64,000 bases of DNA, taken from Hasllibacter sp963833115. Lineage in GTDB: Bacteria > Pseudomonadota > Alphaproteobacteria > Rhodobacterales > Rhodobacteraceae. This document shows, in pieces, positions 37,576 through 46,421 of this stretch; positions within the stretch are counted from its first letter, which is position 1; every line of letters begins with the position of its first letter. The stretch lies in NCBI GenBank assembly GCA_963833115.1, contig CAWHWS010000002.1, positions 930,001 through 994,000 on the forward strand, read 5' to 3'. Under the pieces are notes generated by a model, which ran no database searches, had not been told where the DNA came from, and was given only the letters and a program-made list of their open reading frames with translations. Made by a program: the position numbers and the translations under genes.

Positions 37576-37943
37576 TGGAGGCGCTGATCGCCCTCACGGT
37601 CGGCGTGCTGGTCGCGGCCTCGGTCTGGCTGATGCTGGCGCGCAACCTGCTGCGCTTCATCTTCGGGCTGGTCCTGATCTCCAACGCGGCGAACCTCATC
37701 ATCTTCGCCGCCGGGCGCCTGACGGACGGGGCGCCGCCCCTGGTGCCCGCGGGCCTCCAGGCGCCCCCCGAGGCGGTGGCCAACGCGCTGCCGCAGGCCC
37801 TCGTTCTCACGGCGATCGTGATCGGCTTCGGCCTCTTCGCCTTCGCGCTCGTCCTGGTGTTCCGCGCCCACGCCACCCTGGGCACGCTCGACAGCGACGA
37901 GATGCGCCTGGCCGAGCCCCGGCCGGAGACGCGCCGCACGTGA
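37575..37943 (+). CDS. mrpC: Mrp Na+/H+ antiporter subunit C
   Basis: A 122-residue NuoK-like subunit with three membrane helices (SVWLMLARNLLRFIFGLVLI, NAANLIIFAAGRL, and PQALVLTAIVIGFGLFAFAL with its conserved ALVLTAIVI). The ATG overlaps the mrpB stop, and the stop overlaps the mrpD GTG. Confidence 0.93.
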   Translation: MEALIALTVGVLVAASVWLMLARNLLRFIFGLVLISNAANLIIFAAGRLTDGAPPLVPAGLQAPPEAVANALPQALVLTAIVIGFGLFAFALVLVFRAHATLGTLDSDEMRLAEPRPETRRT

Positions 37944-39430
37944 GCTGGCTCCTCGCGCTCCCCATCGTCCTGCCCTTCGCGACGGCGGTGGCGGCGTTCC
38001 TCGTGCCGCGCGGCGGGCGCTGGGTGTCCGTGGGCGGCAACCTGGCGCTCCTGGCGGCGGCCGGCGCCCTCATGGCGGCCGTCCTGGGCGAGGGCGTCGT
38101 CGCCGGACAGATGGGCGGCTGGCCCGCGCCCTTCGGCATCACCCTGGTCGCGGACACGCTCTCGGGGATCATGGTCGTCATCACCGCGATCACCGCGCTT
38201 GCGGTCTCCGTCTACGCCCTCGCGGACGTGAGCGCCGCCAACGAGCGCCTGGGCTACCACGCGCTCTTCAACGTCCTCATCGCCGGGGTCTGCGGCGCGT
38301 TCCTGACGGGCGACCTCTTCAACCTCTACGTCTGGTTCGAGGTGATGCTCATCGCCTCCTTCGGGCTCCTGACCCTGGGCGGACGCCCGGAGCAGATCGA
38401 CGGCGGGGTCAAGTACGTGACCCTCAACCTCGTCTCGACGATCCTCTTCCTGTCGGGGATCGGCCTGCTCTACGGCATGACCGGCACCTTGAACCTCGCC
38501 GACCTCAGCACCGCCGTGGACGGCGCCGATCAGGGCCTCCTCACGGTGGTCGGGGTGACGTTCCTCATCGCCTTCGGCATCAAGTCGGCCCTGTTCCCGC
38601 TCTTCTTCTGGCTTCCGGCGAGCTACCACACGCCGATCTTCGCCGTCTCGGCGGTGTTCGCGGGCCTCCTGACCAAGGTGGGCGTCTACGCGATCATCCG
38701 CATGTTCACCCTCGTCTTCGACCACGATCCCGGCTTCTTCCAGCCGATCCTCCTGTGGGTCGCGGTCCTGACCATGGTGACCGGCGTCCTGGGGGCCGCG
38801 GCGCAGGGGGACTTCCGCAAGGTGCTGTCCTTCCACATCATCAGCCAGATCGGCTACATGATCCTCGGCCTCGCGCTCGGCTCGGCGCTCGCGCTGGTGG
38901 GGGCGGTCTTCTACCTCGTGCACCACATCATCGTGAAGGCGAACCTCTTCCTCGTGGCGGGCGTCGCGGGGCGGCTCACGGGGTCGACCGATCTCTACGC
39001 GATCGGCGGGCTCTACCGCTTCGCGCCGTTCCTCGGGCTCTTGTTCCTGATCCCGGCCTTCTCCCTCGCCGGCTTCCCGCCGCTCTCGGGCTTCTGGGCG
39101 AAATACGTGCTCATCGCCGCCGCGATCGAGATCGGGGCCTGGATCCCCGCCGCCGCGGCCCTTCTCGTGGGCCTCCTGACGATCTATTCCATGACCAAGA
39201 TCTGGGCCGAGGCGTTCTGGAAGGCGCATCCCAAGGGCGTGGAGCCGCGGCTGGGCCTGCTCGACCGGGGCACGCGCTGGGCCCTCCTGGCGCCCATCGC
39301 CGGGCTCGCGGCGCTGACCATGGTGATCGGCCTCGTCCCGCAGCCCTTCGTCACCCTGGCCGAGACCGCGGCCGCGCAGCTGATGGACCCCTCGGCCTAC
39401 GTGGCCGCCGTACTGGGAGCGCCCGAGTGA
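37940..39430 (+). CDS. mrpD: Mrp Na+/H+ antiporter subunit D
   Basis: A 496-residue NuoM/N-like subunit with about 14 helices, started by GTG 37940. Family segments are FNLYVWFEVMLIASFGLLTL, IKSALFPLFFWLPASYHTPI, VFAGLLTKVGVYAIIRMFTL, RKVLSFHIISQIGYMILGLA and PAFSLAGFPPLSGFWAKYVL. The charged residues in these helices form the second ion pathway of the complex. It overlaps its neighbours by four bases on each side. Confidence 0.94.
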   Translation: MSWLLALPIVLPFATAVAAFLVPRGGRWVSVGGNLALLAAAGALMAAVLGEGVVAGQMGGWPAPFGITLVADTLSGIMVVITAITALAVSVYALADVSAANERLGYHALFNVLIAGVCGAFLTGDLFNLYVWFEVMLIASFGLLTLGGRPEQIDGGVKYVTLNLVSTILFLSGIGLLYGMTGTLNLADLSTAVDGADQGLLTVVGVTFLIAFGIKSALFPLFFWLPASYHTPIFAVSAVFAGLLTKVGVYAIIRMFTLVFDHDPGFFQPILLWVAVLTMVTGVLGAAAQGDFRKVLSFHIISQIGYMILGLALGSALALVGAVFYLVHHIIVKANLFLVAGVAGRLTGSTDLYAIGGLYRFAPFLGLLFLIPAFSLAGFPPLSGFWAKYVLIAAAIEIGAWIPAAAALLVGLLTIYSMTKIWAEAFWKAHPKGVEPRLGLLDRGTRWALLAPIAGLAALTMVIGLVPQPFVTLAETAAAQLMDPSAYVAAVLGAPE

Positions 39431-39903
39431 ACACCTTCGCGCTGAACCTCCTGCTCGCCGGCGGCTGGGCCATGCTCGCGGGCTCCGCCACGATCCCGAC
39501 GCTGCTCGCGGGCTTCGTCTTCGGCTACGGCATCCTGTGGCTCCTGGCGCCCCTGATGGGCACGCGGGGGGGCTACTTCATGCGGGTCTGGTACTGGATC
39601 CGCCTGATCGTGATGTTCCACTACGAGCTCGTCGTCTCGTCGGCCCACGTCCTGTGGGACATCGTCACGCCGCGCCACCTCGCGCGGCCCGGCCTGATCG
39701 AGATGCCCCTCGACGTGCGCTCGGACGCGGGGATCCTCATGGTCACCAACCTCATCTCCCTCACCCCCGGCACGCTGAGCCTCGACGTCTCGGAGGACCG
39801 GAAGACGCTCCTGATCCACGCGATGTTCGCCGACGACCCCGACGCGATCTGCCGCGCGCTGAAGGGCGGGATGGAGCGCTGGGTCCGGGACGCGATCGAA
39901 TGA
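39427..39903 (+). CDS. mrpE: Mrp Na+/H+ antiporter subunit E
   Basis: A 158-residue GTG-started subunit with two to three N-terminal helices and a cytoplasmic C-terminal domain (VTNLISLTPGTLSLDVSEDR, HAMFADDP), matching the MnhE/MrpE family. It overlaps mrpD and mrpF by four bases each. Confidence 0.92.
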   Translation: MNTFALNLLLAGGWAMLAGSATIPTLLAGFVFGYGILWLLAPLMGTRGGYFMRVWYWIRLIVMFHYELVVSSAHVLWDIVTPRHLARPGLIEMPLDVRSDAGILMVTNLISLTPGTLSLDVSEDRKTLLIHAMFADDPDAICRALKGGMERWVRDAIE

Positions 39904-40247
39904 CGGGCGCGGCCTTCCTCGACCTCTCGGTCGACATCGGCTTCGGCCTGATCGTCCTCGCGGTGGTCTTGTGCTTCGTGCGGCTCGCCAAGGGGCCGAG
40001 CCTGCCCGACCGGGTCGTCGCGCTCGACATGATGACGGTCGCCATCGTCGCCTTCTGCGGCCTGGCCGCGATCCGCGCCGAGGACGGGACCTTCCTCGAC
40101 GTGGCGCTGGTCCTGGCGCTGGTCGGGTTCCTCTCCACCGTCGCCCTTGCGCGCTATTCCAAGCGCAAGGCCGAGCGCGCCCAGGCCGGGCACGCCATCG
40201 ACGCGGCCGCCGCCGCCGCCGCCGCGACCGACGGGGAGGCGCCGTGA
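39900..40247 (+). CDS. mrpF: Mrp Na+/H+ antiporter subunit F
   Basis: A 115-residue three-helix subunit with the MrpF signature RLAKGPSLPDRVVALDMMTV. The C-terminal ~20 residues are an alanine-rich tail (DAAAAAAAATDGEAP) not typical of the family. The ATG overlaps the mrpE stop. Confidence 0.92.
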   Translation: MTGAAFLDLSVDIGFGLIVLAVVLCFVRLAKGPSLPDRVVALDMMTVAIVAFCGLAAIRAEDGTFLDVALVLALVGFLSTVALARYSKRKAERAQAGHAIDAAAAAAAATDGEAP

Positions 40248-40630
40248 TGGACTGGATCGTGGGCCTCCTGCTGATCGTCGGCTCCGGCTTCGCCACCATC
40301 GCCGCCCTGGGCGTGCTGCGCCTGCCGGACGTGCTCATCCGGATGCACGCCTCGACCAAGGTCGGCACGCTGTCCTCCGGCCTCGTGATGCTCGCCGCGG
40401 CGCTCCATTTCGGCGAGGGGCAGGTCGTGGTGCGGGCCATCGCGATCATGTTCTTCCTCCTCCTGACCGCGCCCATCGCCGGGCACATGATCGGCCGCGC
40501 GGTGATCCAGACAGGCGTGCCGCTCTGGCGCGGGGACGCGCGCCCGGACGCCCCCGCCAGGACCGTGCGCGCGGGGGCGCGGAGCCGCCCCGCGCGCCCG
40601 CGCGTGGCGCCCGGGGAGCCGCGCGGCTAG
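40247..40630 (+). CDS. mrpG: Mrp Na+/H+ antiporter subunit G
   Basis: A 127-residue last subunit, with helices in MDWIVGLLLIVGSGFATIAA and VVRAIAIMFFLLLTAPIAGH and the signature LGVLRLPDVLIRMHASTKVG. The Arg/Pro-rich C-terminal ~30 residues are an extension. Start ATG 40247 (or GTG 40244) overlaps the mrpF stop. It completes the antiporter operon. Confidence 0.92.
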   Translation: MDWIVGLLLIVGSGFATIAALGVLRLPDVLIRMHASTKVGTLSSGLVMLAAALHFGEGQVVVRAIAIMFFLLLTAPIAGHMIGRAVIQTGVPLWRGDARPDAPARTVRAGARSRPARPRVAPGEPRG

Positions 40631-40660
40631 GCTCGGCCGCACCGCAACCGGAGCGCGCCC

Positions 40661-41623
40661 ATGTCCTTCACCCCCGGCCCGGACCCCGCCCTCGGGGACC
40701 GCGCGTCCTGCGCCGAGATCGAGACCCTGATCGTGCCCCGCGCCGTCGACCTCGGCGAGATGACGGTCCGGCGCGCGCTGCCCTCGACCAAACGGCAGAT
40801 GGTCGGCCCCTTCATCTTCTTCGATCAGATGGGCCCGGCCGAGTTCCTCACCGACCAAGGCATCGACGTGCGCCCGCACCCGCACATCAACCTCGCCACC
40901 CTGACCTACCTCTTCGAGGGGCGGATCGTGCACCGCGACAGCCTCGGCACGGACATGACGATCGAGCCCGGCGCCGTGAACTGGATGCGCGCGGGCTCCG
41001 GCATCGTCCATTCCGAGCGCACCGCCCCCGGGGACAAGGCCCGAGGCCAGCGCCTCTTCGGCCTGCAGACCTGGGTCGCCCTGCCGGAAGCGGCCGAGGA
41101 GGCCGCGCCCGAGTTCGCCCATCACGGCGCCGGCGCCCTTCCGGTGGTCGAGGATCGGGGCCTGACCGCGCGCCTCATCGCGGGGGAGGCGTTCGGCGCC
41201 GCCTCGCCGCTGCGCGCCGCCTCGCCCACGCTCTACGCCGAGCTGACCCTCGCCGCCGGCCGCTCCGTCCCCATCGACGCGGCCTATGTCGAGCGCGCCC
41301 TCTACACGGTCGCGGGCGAGGTGGAGGTCGCCGGCGACCGCTTCGGCCCCGGCCAGCTCCTCATCCTGCGCCCGGGCGATCCGATCACCGTCACCGCGCG
41401 CTCGGCGGCCAGGGTGATGCTCTTCGGCGGCGAGCCGATGGGGGGGCCGCGCTACATCTGGTGGAACTTCGTCTCCTCGCGCCGCGAGCGCATCGAGCAG
41501 GCCAAGGAGGAATGGTCCCGCGGCCGGTTCGACACCGTGCCGGGCGACGAGTCCGAGTTCATCCCGCTGCCCGAGGGCCCCGGCCGCGCCCGCCGCGCCG
41601 AAGGCGGGGTGCGCTACCCCTAG
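40661..41623 (+). CDS. Pirin-family cupin protein
   Basis: A 320-residue bicupin of the pirin/YhhW family. The N-terminal cupin carries the metal-binding set in RPHPHINLATLTYLFEGRIV, HRDSLG and the SGIVHSERT region. The C-terminal cupin and the conserved LFGGEPMGGPRYIWWNFVSS end are typical of bacterial pirins. Some family members are quercetin dioxygenases or bind other proteins; the role here is not predictable. It follows mrpG by 30 bp in the same direction and converges on hutC with a 4-bp gap. Confidence 0.88.
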   Translation: MSFTPGPDPALGDRASCAEIETLIVPRAVDLGEMTVRRALPSTKRQMVGPFIFFDQMGPAEFLTDQGIDVRPHPHINLATLTYLFEGRIVHRDSLGTDMTIEPGAVNWMRAGSGIVHSERTAPGDKARGQRLFGLQTWVALPEAAEEAAPEFAHHGAGALPVVEDRGLTARLIAGEAFGAASPLRAASPTLYAELTLAAGRSVPIDAAYVERALYTVAGEVEVAGDRFGPGQLLILRPGDPITVTARSAARVMLFGGEPMGGPRYIWWNFVSSRRERIEQAKEEWSRGRFDTVPGDESEFIPLPEGPGRARRAEGGVRYP

Positions 41624-41627
41624 CGGC

Positions 41628-42317
41628 CTATATCTCGGCGCGCATCGCGTGACCGGGCGCGAAGACCTGCCGCACGTCCGTGATCGGCCCGCTCGCGTTG
41701 CGCGTCGTCCGGCGCAGCACCAGGACCGGGGCGCCGGCCGCGCATCCCAGGGCCCGCGCGTCCCGCGCCCCCGCCGCCTCGGCCGCGATCGCGAGGTCCG
41801 CGTCCGTCAGGGGCGCGTTCCGCACGAGCCACTCGTTCGCGCTCATCTCCTCGAAGGTCTCCAGCGCCAGGCCGGGCACGGCCCCGGCGACGACCCACCG
41901 CCGCTCGAGCGCCCAGGGCGCCCCGTCCGCCAGATGCAGCGCGTCCACCCGCAAGAGGGGCGCCCCGGCCGCGAGACCCAGGCGCCCCGCGACCTCCTCC
42001 GGCGCCGGGGCCTCCTCGCGCGTCAGCAGGCGATAGCCCGGCGCCCGGCCCGAGGCCGCGATCTCGCGCCGCAGCACCGGGATCCGCATCACCGCGCGCC
42101 GCACCGGGGTCACCGCGACGCGCGTGCCCGCCCGGCGGCGGCGCTCCACGATCCCGTCCTCGGCCAGGGCGCGCATCGCCCGGTTCACCGTCCCGCGCGC
42201 GCAGCCGAGCTCCTCGGCCAGATCCTCCTCGTTGGGCATCCGGCCGCCCGGCGCCCAGTCGCGCGCGGCGATGCGCCGGCCGAGCTCGGCGCGCACCTCC
42301 CGCCAGCCCGCGCTCAC
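41628..42317 (-). CDS. hutC: Histidine-utilisation repressor HutC (GntR family, HutC subfamily)
   Basis: A 229-residue GntR-type regulator starting at GTG 42317, overlapping the hutF stop (GTGA). The N-terminal winged helix reads NEEDLAEELGCARGTVNRAM RAL, followed by a UTRA effector domain (APLLRVDALHLADGAPWALE RRW, FEEMSANEWLVRNAPLTDAD). HutC represses hut genes until urocanate is present. It is cotranscribed with hutF and lies in the hut cluster, so the operator is expected in the hutF-hutI intergenic region, where a perfect palindrome is seen. Confidence 0.92.
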   Translation of the reverse strand: MSAGWREVRAELGRRIAARDWAPGGRMPNEEDLAEELGCARGTVNRAMRALAEDGIVERRRRAGTRVAVTPVRRAVMRIPVLRREIAASGRAPGYRLLTREEAPAPEEVAGRLGLAAGAPLLRVDALHLADGAPWALERRWVVAGAVPGLALETFEEMSANEWLVRNAPLTDADLAIAAEAAGARDARALGCAAGAPVLVLRRTTRNASGPITDVRQVFAPGHAMRAEI

Positions 42318-43669
42318 GGGGACCAACGCGCCATCGACGTCCGGTATCGCGCCTCCACGGCGTCCCGCGCGACATGGCGCCCGCCGGTCACGACGTGCCG
42401 CCCCGCCGACCACACGTCCGAGATCCAGCCCGCGCCCCCGGCGAAGATCCACGCGTCCAGCGCCGCGTCGCCCGCCATGTCGAAGAGCCCGGCGCGCGGC
42501 CCGTCCAGCGCCACGAGGTCCGCCAGCCGCCCCGCCTCGATCCGCCCGGCGGCCCGCCCCGCCGCCTGCGCCCCGCCGGCGAGGGCCGCGTCCAGGAGCG
42601 CGCGTCCGGTGGAGCCGTCCGCCGGGGCGAGCGCCGCGCGGGTCCGGTCTCGCAGGCGTTGCGAGCCCTCGAGCGCGCGCAGCTCCCCGGCGAGGTCGAT
42701 CGCCACGTTCGAATCCGTCCCGATCGCGATCCGCCCTCCGGCGCCCAGGTAGCGCACGCCGTCGAAGATGCCGTCGCCCAGGTTCGCCTCGGTGATCGGG
42801 CAGAGGCCCGCGACCGCCCCCGTCGCCGCCAGGGCCCGCGTCTCCTCCGGCGTCATCTGAGTGCAGTGGATCAGGCACCAGCGCGCGTCCACCTCGGCAT
42901 TGGCCAGGAGCCAGTCCACCGGCCGCGCGCCGAGCGCCGCGCGCACCTCGTCCACCTCCGCGACCTGCTCGGCCAGGTGCATGTGGATCGGCCCCTCCGG
43001 CGCAAGCTCAAGCGCCTCGCGCAGCGCCTCCGGCGGCACCGCGCGCAGCGAATGGGGCGCCACGCCCAGCGCGCCGTCGGGCAGGGGGCGGATCGCCCGC
43101 CGGGCGCCCTCCATCAGCCGCGCGAAGCCCGCGGGGTCGCTGCCGAACCGGTCCTGGCCGGGCGACAGGGCCCGCCCGTCGCACCCGCCCTGCCGGTACA
43201 TCACCGGCAGCAACGTCAGGCCGATGCCGGTGGCCTCCGCCGCGGCCCCGATCCGCGCGGCCATCTCGCCCGGATCCCGGTACTCCCCGCCCCCCGGCGC
43301 ATGGTGCAGGTAATGGAACTCCGCCACGCAGGCGTAGCCCGCCTCCAGCATCTCGATCTGCGCGAGGGCGGCGATCGCCTCGACGTCCTCGGGCGTCAGG
43401 CACTGGAGGAAGCGGAACATCTCCCGCCGCCAGGTCCAGAAGCTGTCGACCTGCCCGGCCGGCCCGCGCCGCTCCGTGCGCCCGGCCATCGCGCGTTGGA
43501 AGGCGTGGGAATGCACGTTCGCCGCCGCCGGCAGCAGCGTGCCGACCCGGGCGCCATCCGGCGCGGCGCCGGGCGTGACCTCCTCGATCCGCCCGCCCGC
43601 GACGCGAACGCGGACGTCGCGCGCCCAGCCGGCGGGCAGGAGGGCCTGATCGGCGTGAAGGATCGTCAT
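42314..43669 (-). CDS. hutF: Formimidoylglutamate deiminase
   Basis: A 451-residue amidohydrolase-superfamily enzyme converting N-formimino-glutamate to N-formyl-glutamate plus ammonia. Metal-site motifs are visible: NVHSHAFQRAMAG, HMHLAEQVAEVDE, LIHCTQMT and GTDSNVAIDLAGEL. The characteristic SFWTWRREMFRFLQCLTPED confirms HutF. ATG 43669 is chosen because it gives the standard start TILHADQALLPAGW; an upstream frame would run across the operator. Together with hutG it makes this a five-step hut pathway. Confidence 0.94.
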   Translation of the reverse strand: MTILHADQALLPAGWARDVRVRVAGGRIEEVTPGAAPDGARVGTLLPAAANVHSHAFQRAMAGRTERRGPAGQVDSFWTWRREMFRFLQCLTPEDVEAIAALAQIEMLEAGYACVAEFHYLHHAPGGGEYRDPGEMAARIGAAAEATGIGLTLLPVMYRQGGCDGRALSPGQDRFGSDPAGFARLMEGARRAIRPLPDGALGVAPHSLRAVPPEALREALELAPEGPIHMHLAEQVAEVDEVRAALGARPVDWLLANAEVDARWCLIHCTQMTPEETRALAATGAVAGLCPITEANLGDGIFDGVRYLGAGGRIAIGTDSNVAIDLAGELRALEGSQRLRDRTRAALAPADGSTGRALLDAALAGGAQAAGRAAGRIEAGRLADLVALDGPRAGLFDMAGDAALDAWIFAGGAGWISDVWSAGRHVVTGGRHVARDAVEARYRTSMARWSP

Positions 43670-43683
43670 GGGGCGACACCGCG

Positions 43684-43712
43684 CTTGACCGTGAATATGT
43701 GCGCACATATTG
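43684..43712 (+). promoter_or_regulatory. hut divergent promoter with an 18-bp perfect palindrome
   Basis: AATATGTGCGCACATATT at 43693-43710 is a perfect palindrome in an otherwise very GC-rich region, midway between hutF and hutI. It sits between a TTGACC box (43684-43689) and TATTGC (43707-43712), spaced 17 bp. A bound dimer would therefore block the hutI promoter. HutC is the obvious ligand. Confidence 0.65.
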
Positions 43713-43743
43713 CGGACCCCGACCCCGCCGGCAAGGACCCCCG

Positions 43744-44901
43744 ATGCTCCTGACCAACGCCACCGTCGCGACGATGGACGGCCCCGCGCTCCGGGACGGC
43801 GCCGTCTCGATCCGGGGCGGGCGCGTCGCCTGGGTCGGCCCCGCCGCGGACGCGCCGCCGGGGGAGGCGCGCGACCTCGGCGGTCGGCTGGTCACCCCCG
43901 CGCTGATCGACTGCCACACCCATGTCGTGCACGGCGGCCACCGCGCGGCCGAGTTCGCCCTGCGCCTCTCCGGCGCCAGCTACGAGGAGGTCGCCCGCGC
44001 CGGCGGCGGCATCCTCTCCACCGTCGCCGCCACCCGCGCGCTGGACGAGGGCGCGCTCCTGGCCGCCGCGCTGCCCCGCGTGGACGCGATGATCGCCGCC
44101 GGCGCCGCCACGATCGAGGTCAAGTCCGGCTACGGCCTCGACCACGAGACCGAGCTTCGCATGCTGCGCGCCGCCCGCCGCATCGCGGCCGTGCGTCCCG
44201 TGCGGGTGCGCACCACCTTCCTGGGCGCGCACGCGGTGCCGCCCGGCGGCGGCGACTATCTCGATGACGTCTGCATCCCCGCCCTGCGCGCCGCCCATGA
44301 CGAGGGGCTCGTCGACGCCGTGGACGGGTTCTGCGAGGGCATCGCCTTCTCGCCCGAAGAGATCGCCCGCCTCTTCGCCGTCGCCGCCGAGCTCGGACTG
44401 CCCGTCAAGCTGCACGCCGAGCAGCTCTCGGACACGGGCGGCGCGGCCCTGGCGGCGCGGCACGGCGCGCTCTCGGCCGACCACCTGGAATACCTGTCCG
44501 AGGATGGCGCGCGGGCGATGGCGGCGGCCGGCACGATCGCGGTCCTGCTGCCCGGCGCCTACTACACCCTGCGAGAGACCCAGGCCCCGCCGGTCGCGGC
44601 CCTGCGCGCGGCCGGCGTGCCCATGGCCGTTGCGACCGACTGCAACCCCGGCTCCTCGCCCATGACCTCGCTGCCGCTGGCGATGAACATGGCCTGCACG
44701 CTCTTCGGCCTCACCCCGGAGGAGGCCCTGCGCGGCGCGACCGTCCACGCGGCCGCCGCGCTGGGCCTCGGCGATGCGGGCCGCCTCGCGCCGGGCCTGC
44801 GCGCCGACATCGCCATCTGGGACGCGCGGGATCCCGAGGAGCTCGCCTACCATGTCGGCGGCCCGCCCCTCCACGATCGCCTGTTCGGAGGCCCAGAATG
44901 A
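43744..44901 (+). CDS. hutI: Imidazolonepropionase
   Basis: A 385-residue zinc amidohydrolase that opens the imidazolone ring to N-formimino-glutamate. It shows the metal motif DCHTHVVHGGHRAAEFALRL, IEVKSGYGLDHETELRMLRA, HAEQLSDTG, SADHLEYLSEDG and ATDCNPGSSPMTSLPLAMNM, all typical of HutI. ATG 43744 is preceded by AAGGA. It is the first gene of hutIHGU and its stop overlaps hutH by four bases. Confidence 0.94.
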   Translation: MLLTNATVATMDGPALRDGAVSIRGGRVAWVGPAADAPPGEARDLGGRLVTPALIDCHTHVVHGGHRAAEFALRLSGASYEEVARAGGGILSTVAATRALDEGALLAAALPRVDAMIAAGAATIEVKSGYGLDHETELRMLRAARRIAAVRPVRVRTTFLGAHAVPPGGGDYLDDVCIPALRAAHDEGLVDAVDGFCEGIAFSPEEIARLFAVAAELGLPVKLHAEQLSDTGGAALAARHGALSADHLEYLSEDGARAMAAAGTIAVLLPGAYYTLRETQAPPVAALRAAGVPMAVATDCNPGSSPMTSLPLAMNMACTLFGLTPEEALRGATVHAAAALGLGDAGRLAPGLRADIAIWDARDPEELAYHVGGPPLHDRLFGGPE

Positions 44902-46421
44902 CCGTCCTGCGCCCCGGCCACGCCACCCTGGCCGAATTGGAGGCGCTCTGGCGCGGCGACGCCCCCGGCGCGCTCGATCCCGCCGCGCGCCCCGCGGTGG
45001 AGGCCGCGCACGCCCGCGTCGCCGCCGCCGCCGCCGGGGGCGACGCCGTCTACGGGGTCAACACCGGATTCGGCAAGCTCGCCAGCGTGCGCGTCGCCCC
45101 GGTCGACACCGCGACCCTCCAGCGCAACCTCATCCTCAGCCATTGCTGCGGCGTCGGCGAGGCGCTGGACGGCCCGACCACCCGCCTGATGATGGCGCTC
45201 AAGCTCCTGTCGCTCGGTCGCGGGGCCTCCGGCACGGCCTGGGAGACGGTCGCCCTGATCGAGGCGATGCTGGCGCGCGGCGTGACCCCGGTGATCCCGG
45301 TGCAGGGCAGCGTCGGCGCTTCGGGGGATCTGGCGCCGCTCGCCCACATGGCCGCCGCCATGATCGGGGAGGGGGAGGCGATTCTGGGCGGCGCCACGCT
45401 GCCGGCGGCGCAGGCGCTCTCGCGCGCCGGCCTCGAGCCCCTTACCCTGGGCCCGAAGGAGGGCCTGGCCCTCATCAACGGCACGCAGTTCAGCGCGGCC
45501 TGCGCCCTGGCCGGCCTCTGGCGGGCCCGCCGCGCGCTCGCGACCGGCGCCGTGACCGCGGCCCTCGCCACGGACGCCATCATGGGCTCGACCGCGCCGC
45601 TGCGGGCCGAGATCCACGCTCTTCGCGGCCATGCCGGGCAGATCGACGTCGCCGCCGCCATGCGCGCCCTCCTGGAGGGCTCCGCCATCCGCGAGAGCCA
45701 CCGCGACGGGGACATCCGCGTCCAGGATCCCTACTGCATCCGCTGCCAGCCGCAGGTGGCCGGCGCCGCGCTCGACCTGATGCGCCAGGCCGGCGCCACC
45801 CTCGAGATCGAGGCCAACGCCGTGACCGACAACCCCCTCGTGCTGGCGGACGGGTCGATCGTCTCGGGCGGAAACTTCCACGCCGAGCCCGTCGCCTTCG
45901 CCGCCGACCAGATCGCCATCGCCATCGCCGAGACCGGCGCCATCGCGCAGCGGCGCGTCGCCCTGATGGTGGACCCCACGCTCAACCACGACCTGCCGCC
46001 CTTCCTGACGCCCGCGCCGGGGCTCAACTCCGGCCTGATGATCGCCGAGGTCACGACCGCCGCCCTGATGAGCGAGAACAAGCACCTCGCCACCCCCTGC
46101 TCGACCGACAGCACCCCCACCTCCGCCAATCAGGAGGACCATGTCAGCATGGCCGCCCACGCCGCCCGGCGCCTCGCGCGCATGGCCACCAACCTCGAGG
46201 TGATCCTGGGCGTGGAGGCGATCTGCGCCGCGCAGGGCATCGGCTTCCGCGCCCCGCTGGAGACCTCGGCCCCGCTCCGCGCCGTCATCGCCCGCCTGCG
46301 CGAGGAGATCCCCCCCCTGGACGCCGACCGCTACATGGCGCCCGACCTCGCCGCCGCCGCCCGGCTCGTGGCGACCGGCGCGCTCCTGGCGCATCCCGCC
46401 GCCGCGGCGCTCGCCGGGTGA
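44898..46421 (+). CDS. hutH: Histidine ammonia-lyase
   Basis: A 507-residue enzyme eliminating ammonia from histidine to give urocanate. The Ala-Ser-Gly triad that cyclises to the MIO cofactor is at residues 141-143 (GSVGASGDLAPLAHM). The active-site tyrosine region VYGVNTGFGKLASV and the NGTQFSAACALAGL and SVDSTPTSANQEDHV-like C-terminal segment are intact. Length equals the family norm. It overlaps hutI and hutG by four bases each, so the operon is tightly coupled. Confidence 0.95.
   Translation: MTVLRPGHATLAELEALWRGDAPGALDPAARPAVEAAHARVAAAAAGGDAVYGVNTGFGKLASVRVAPVDTATLQRNLILSHCCGVGEALDGPTTRLMMALKLLSLGRGASGTAWETVALIEAMLARGVTPVIPVQGSVGASGDLAPLAHMAAAMIGEGEAILGGATLPAAQALSRAGLEPLTLGPKEGLALINGTQFSAACALAGLWRARRALATGAVTAALATDAIMGSTAPLRAEIHALRGHAGQIDVAAAMRALLEGSAIRESHRDGDIRVQDPYCIRCQPQVAGAALDLMRQAGATLEIEANAVTDNPLVLADGSIVSGGNFHAEPVAFAADQIAIAIAETGAIAQRRVALMVDPTLNHDLPPFLTPAPGLNSGLMIAEVTTAALMSENKHLATPCSTDSTPTSANQEDHVSMAAHAARRLARMATNLEVILGVEAICAAQGIGFRAPLETSAPLRAVIARLREEIPPLDADRYMAPDLAAAARLVATGALLAHPAAAALAG

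Noticed and set aside
40201..40245. GCC-rich triplet run at the end of mrpF as a possible repeat locus
   Set aside because: It is a short alanine-coding tract within the gene, common at this GC; no evidence of variation or function.
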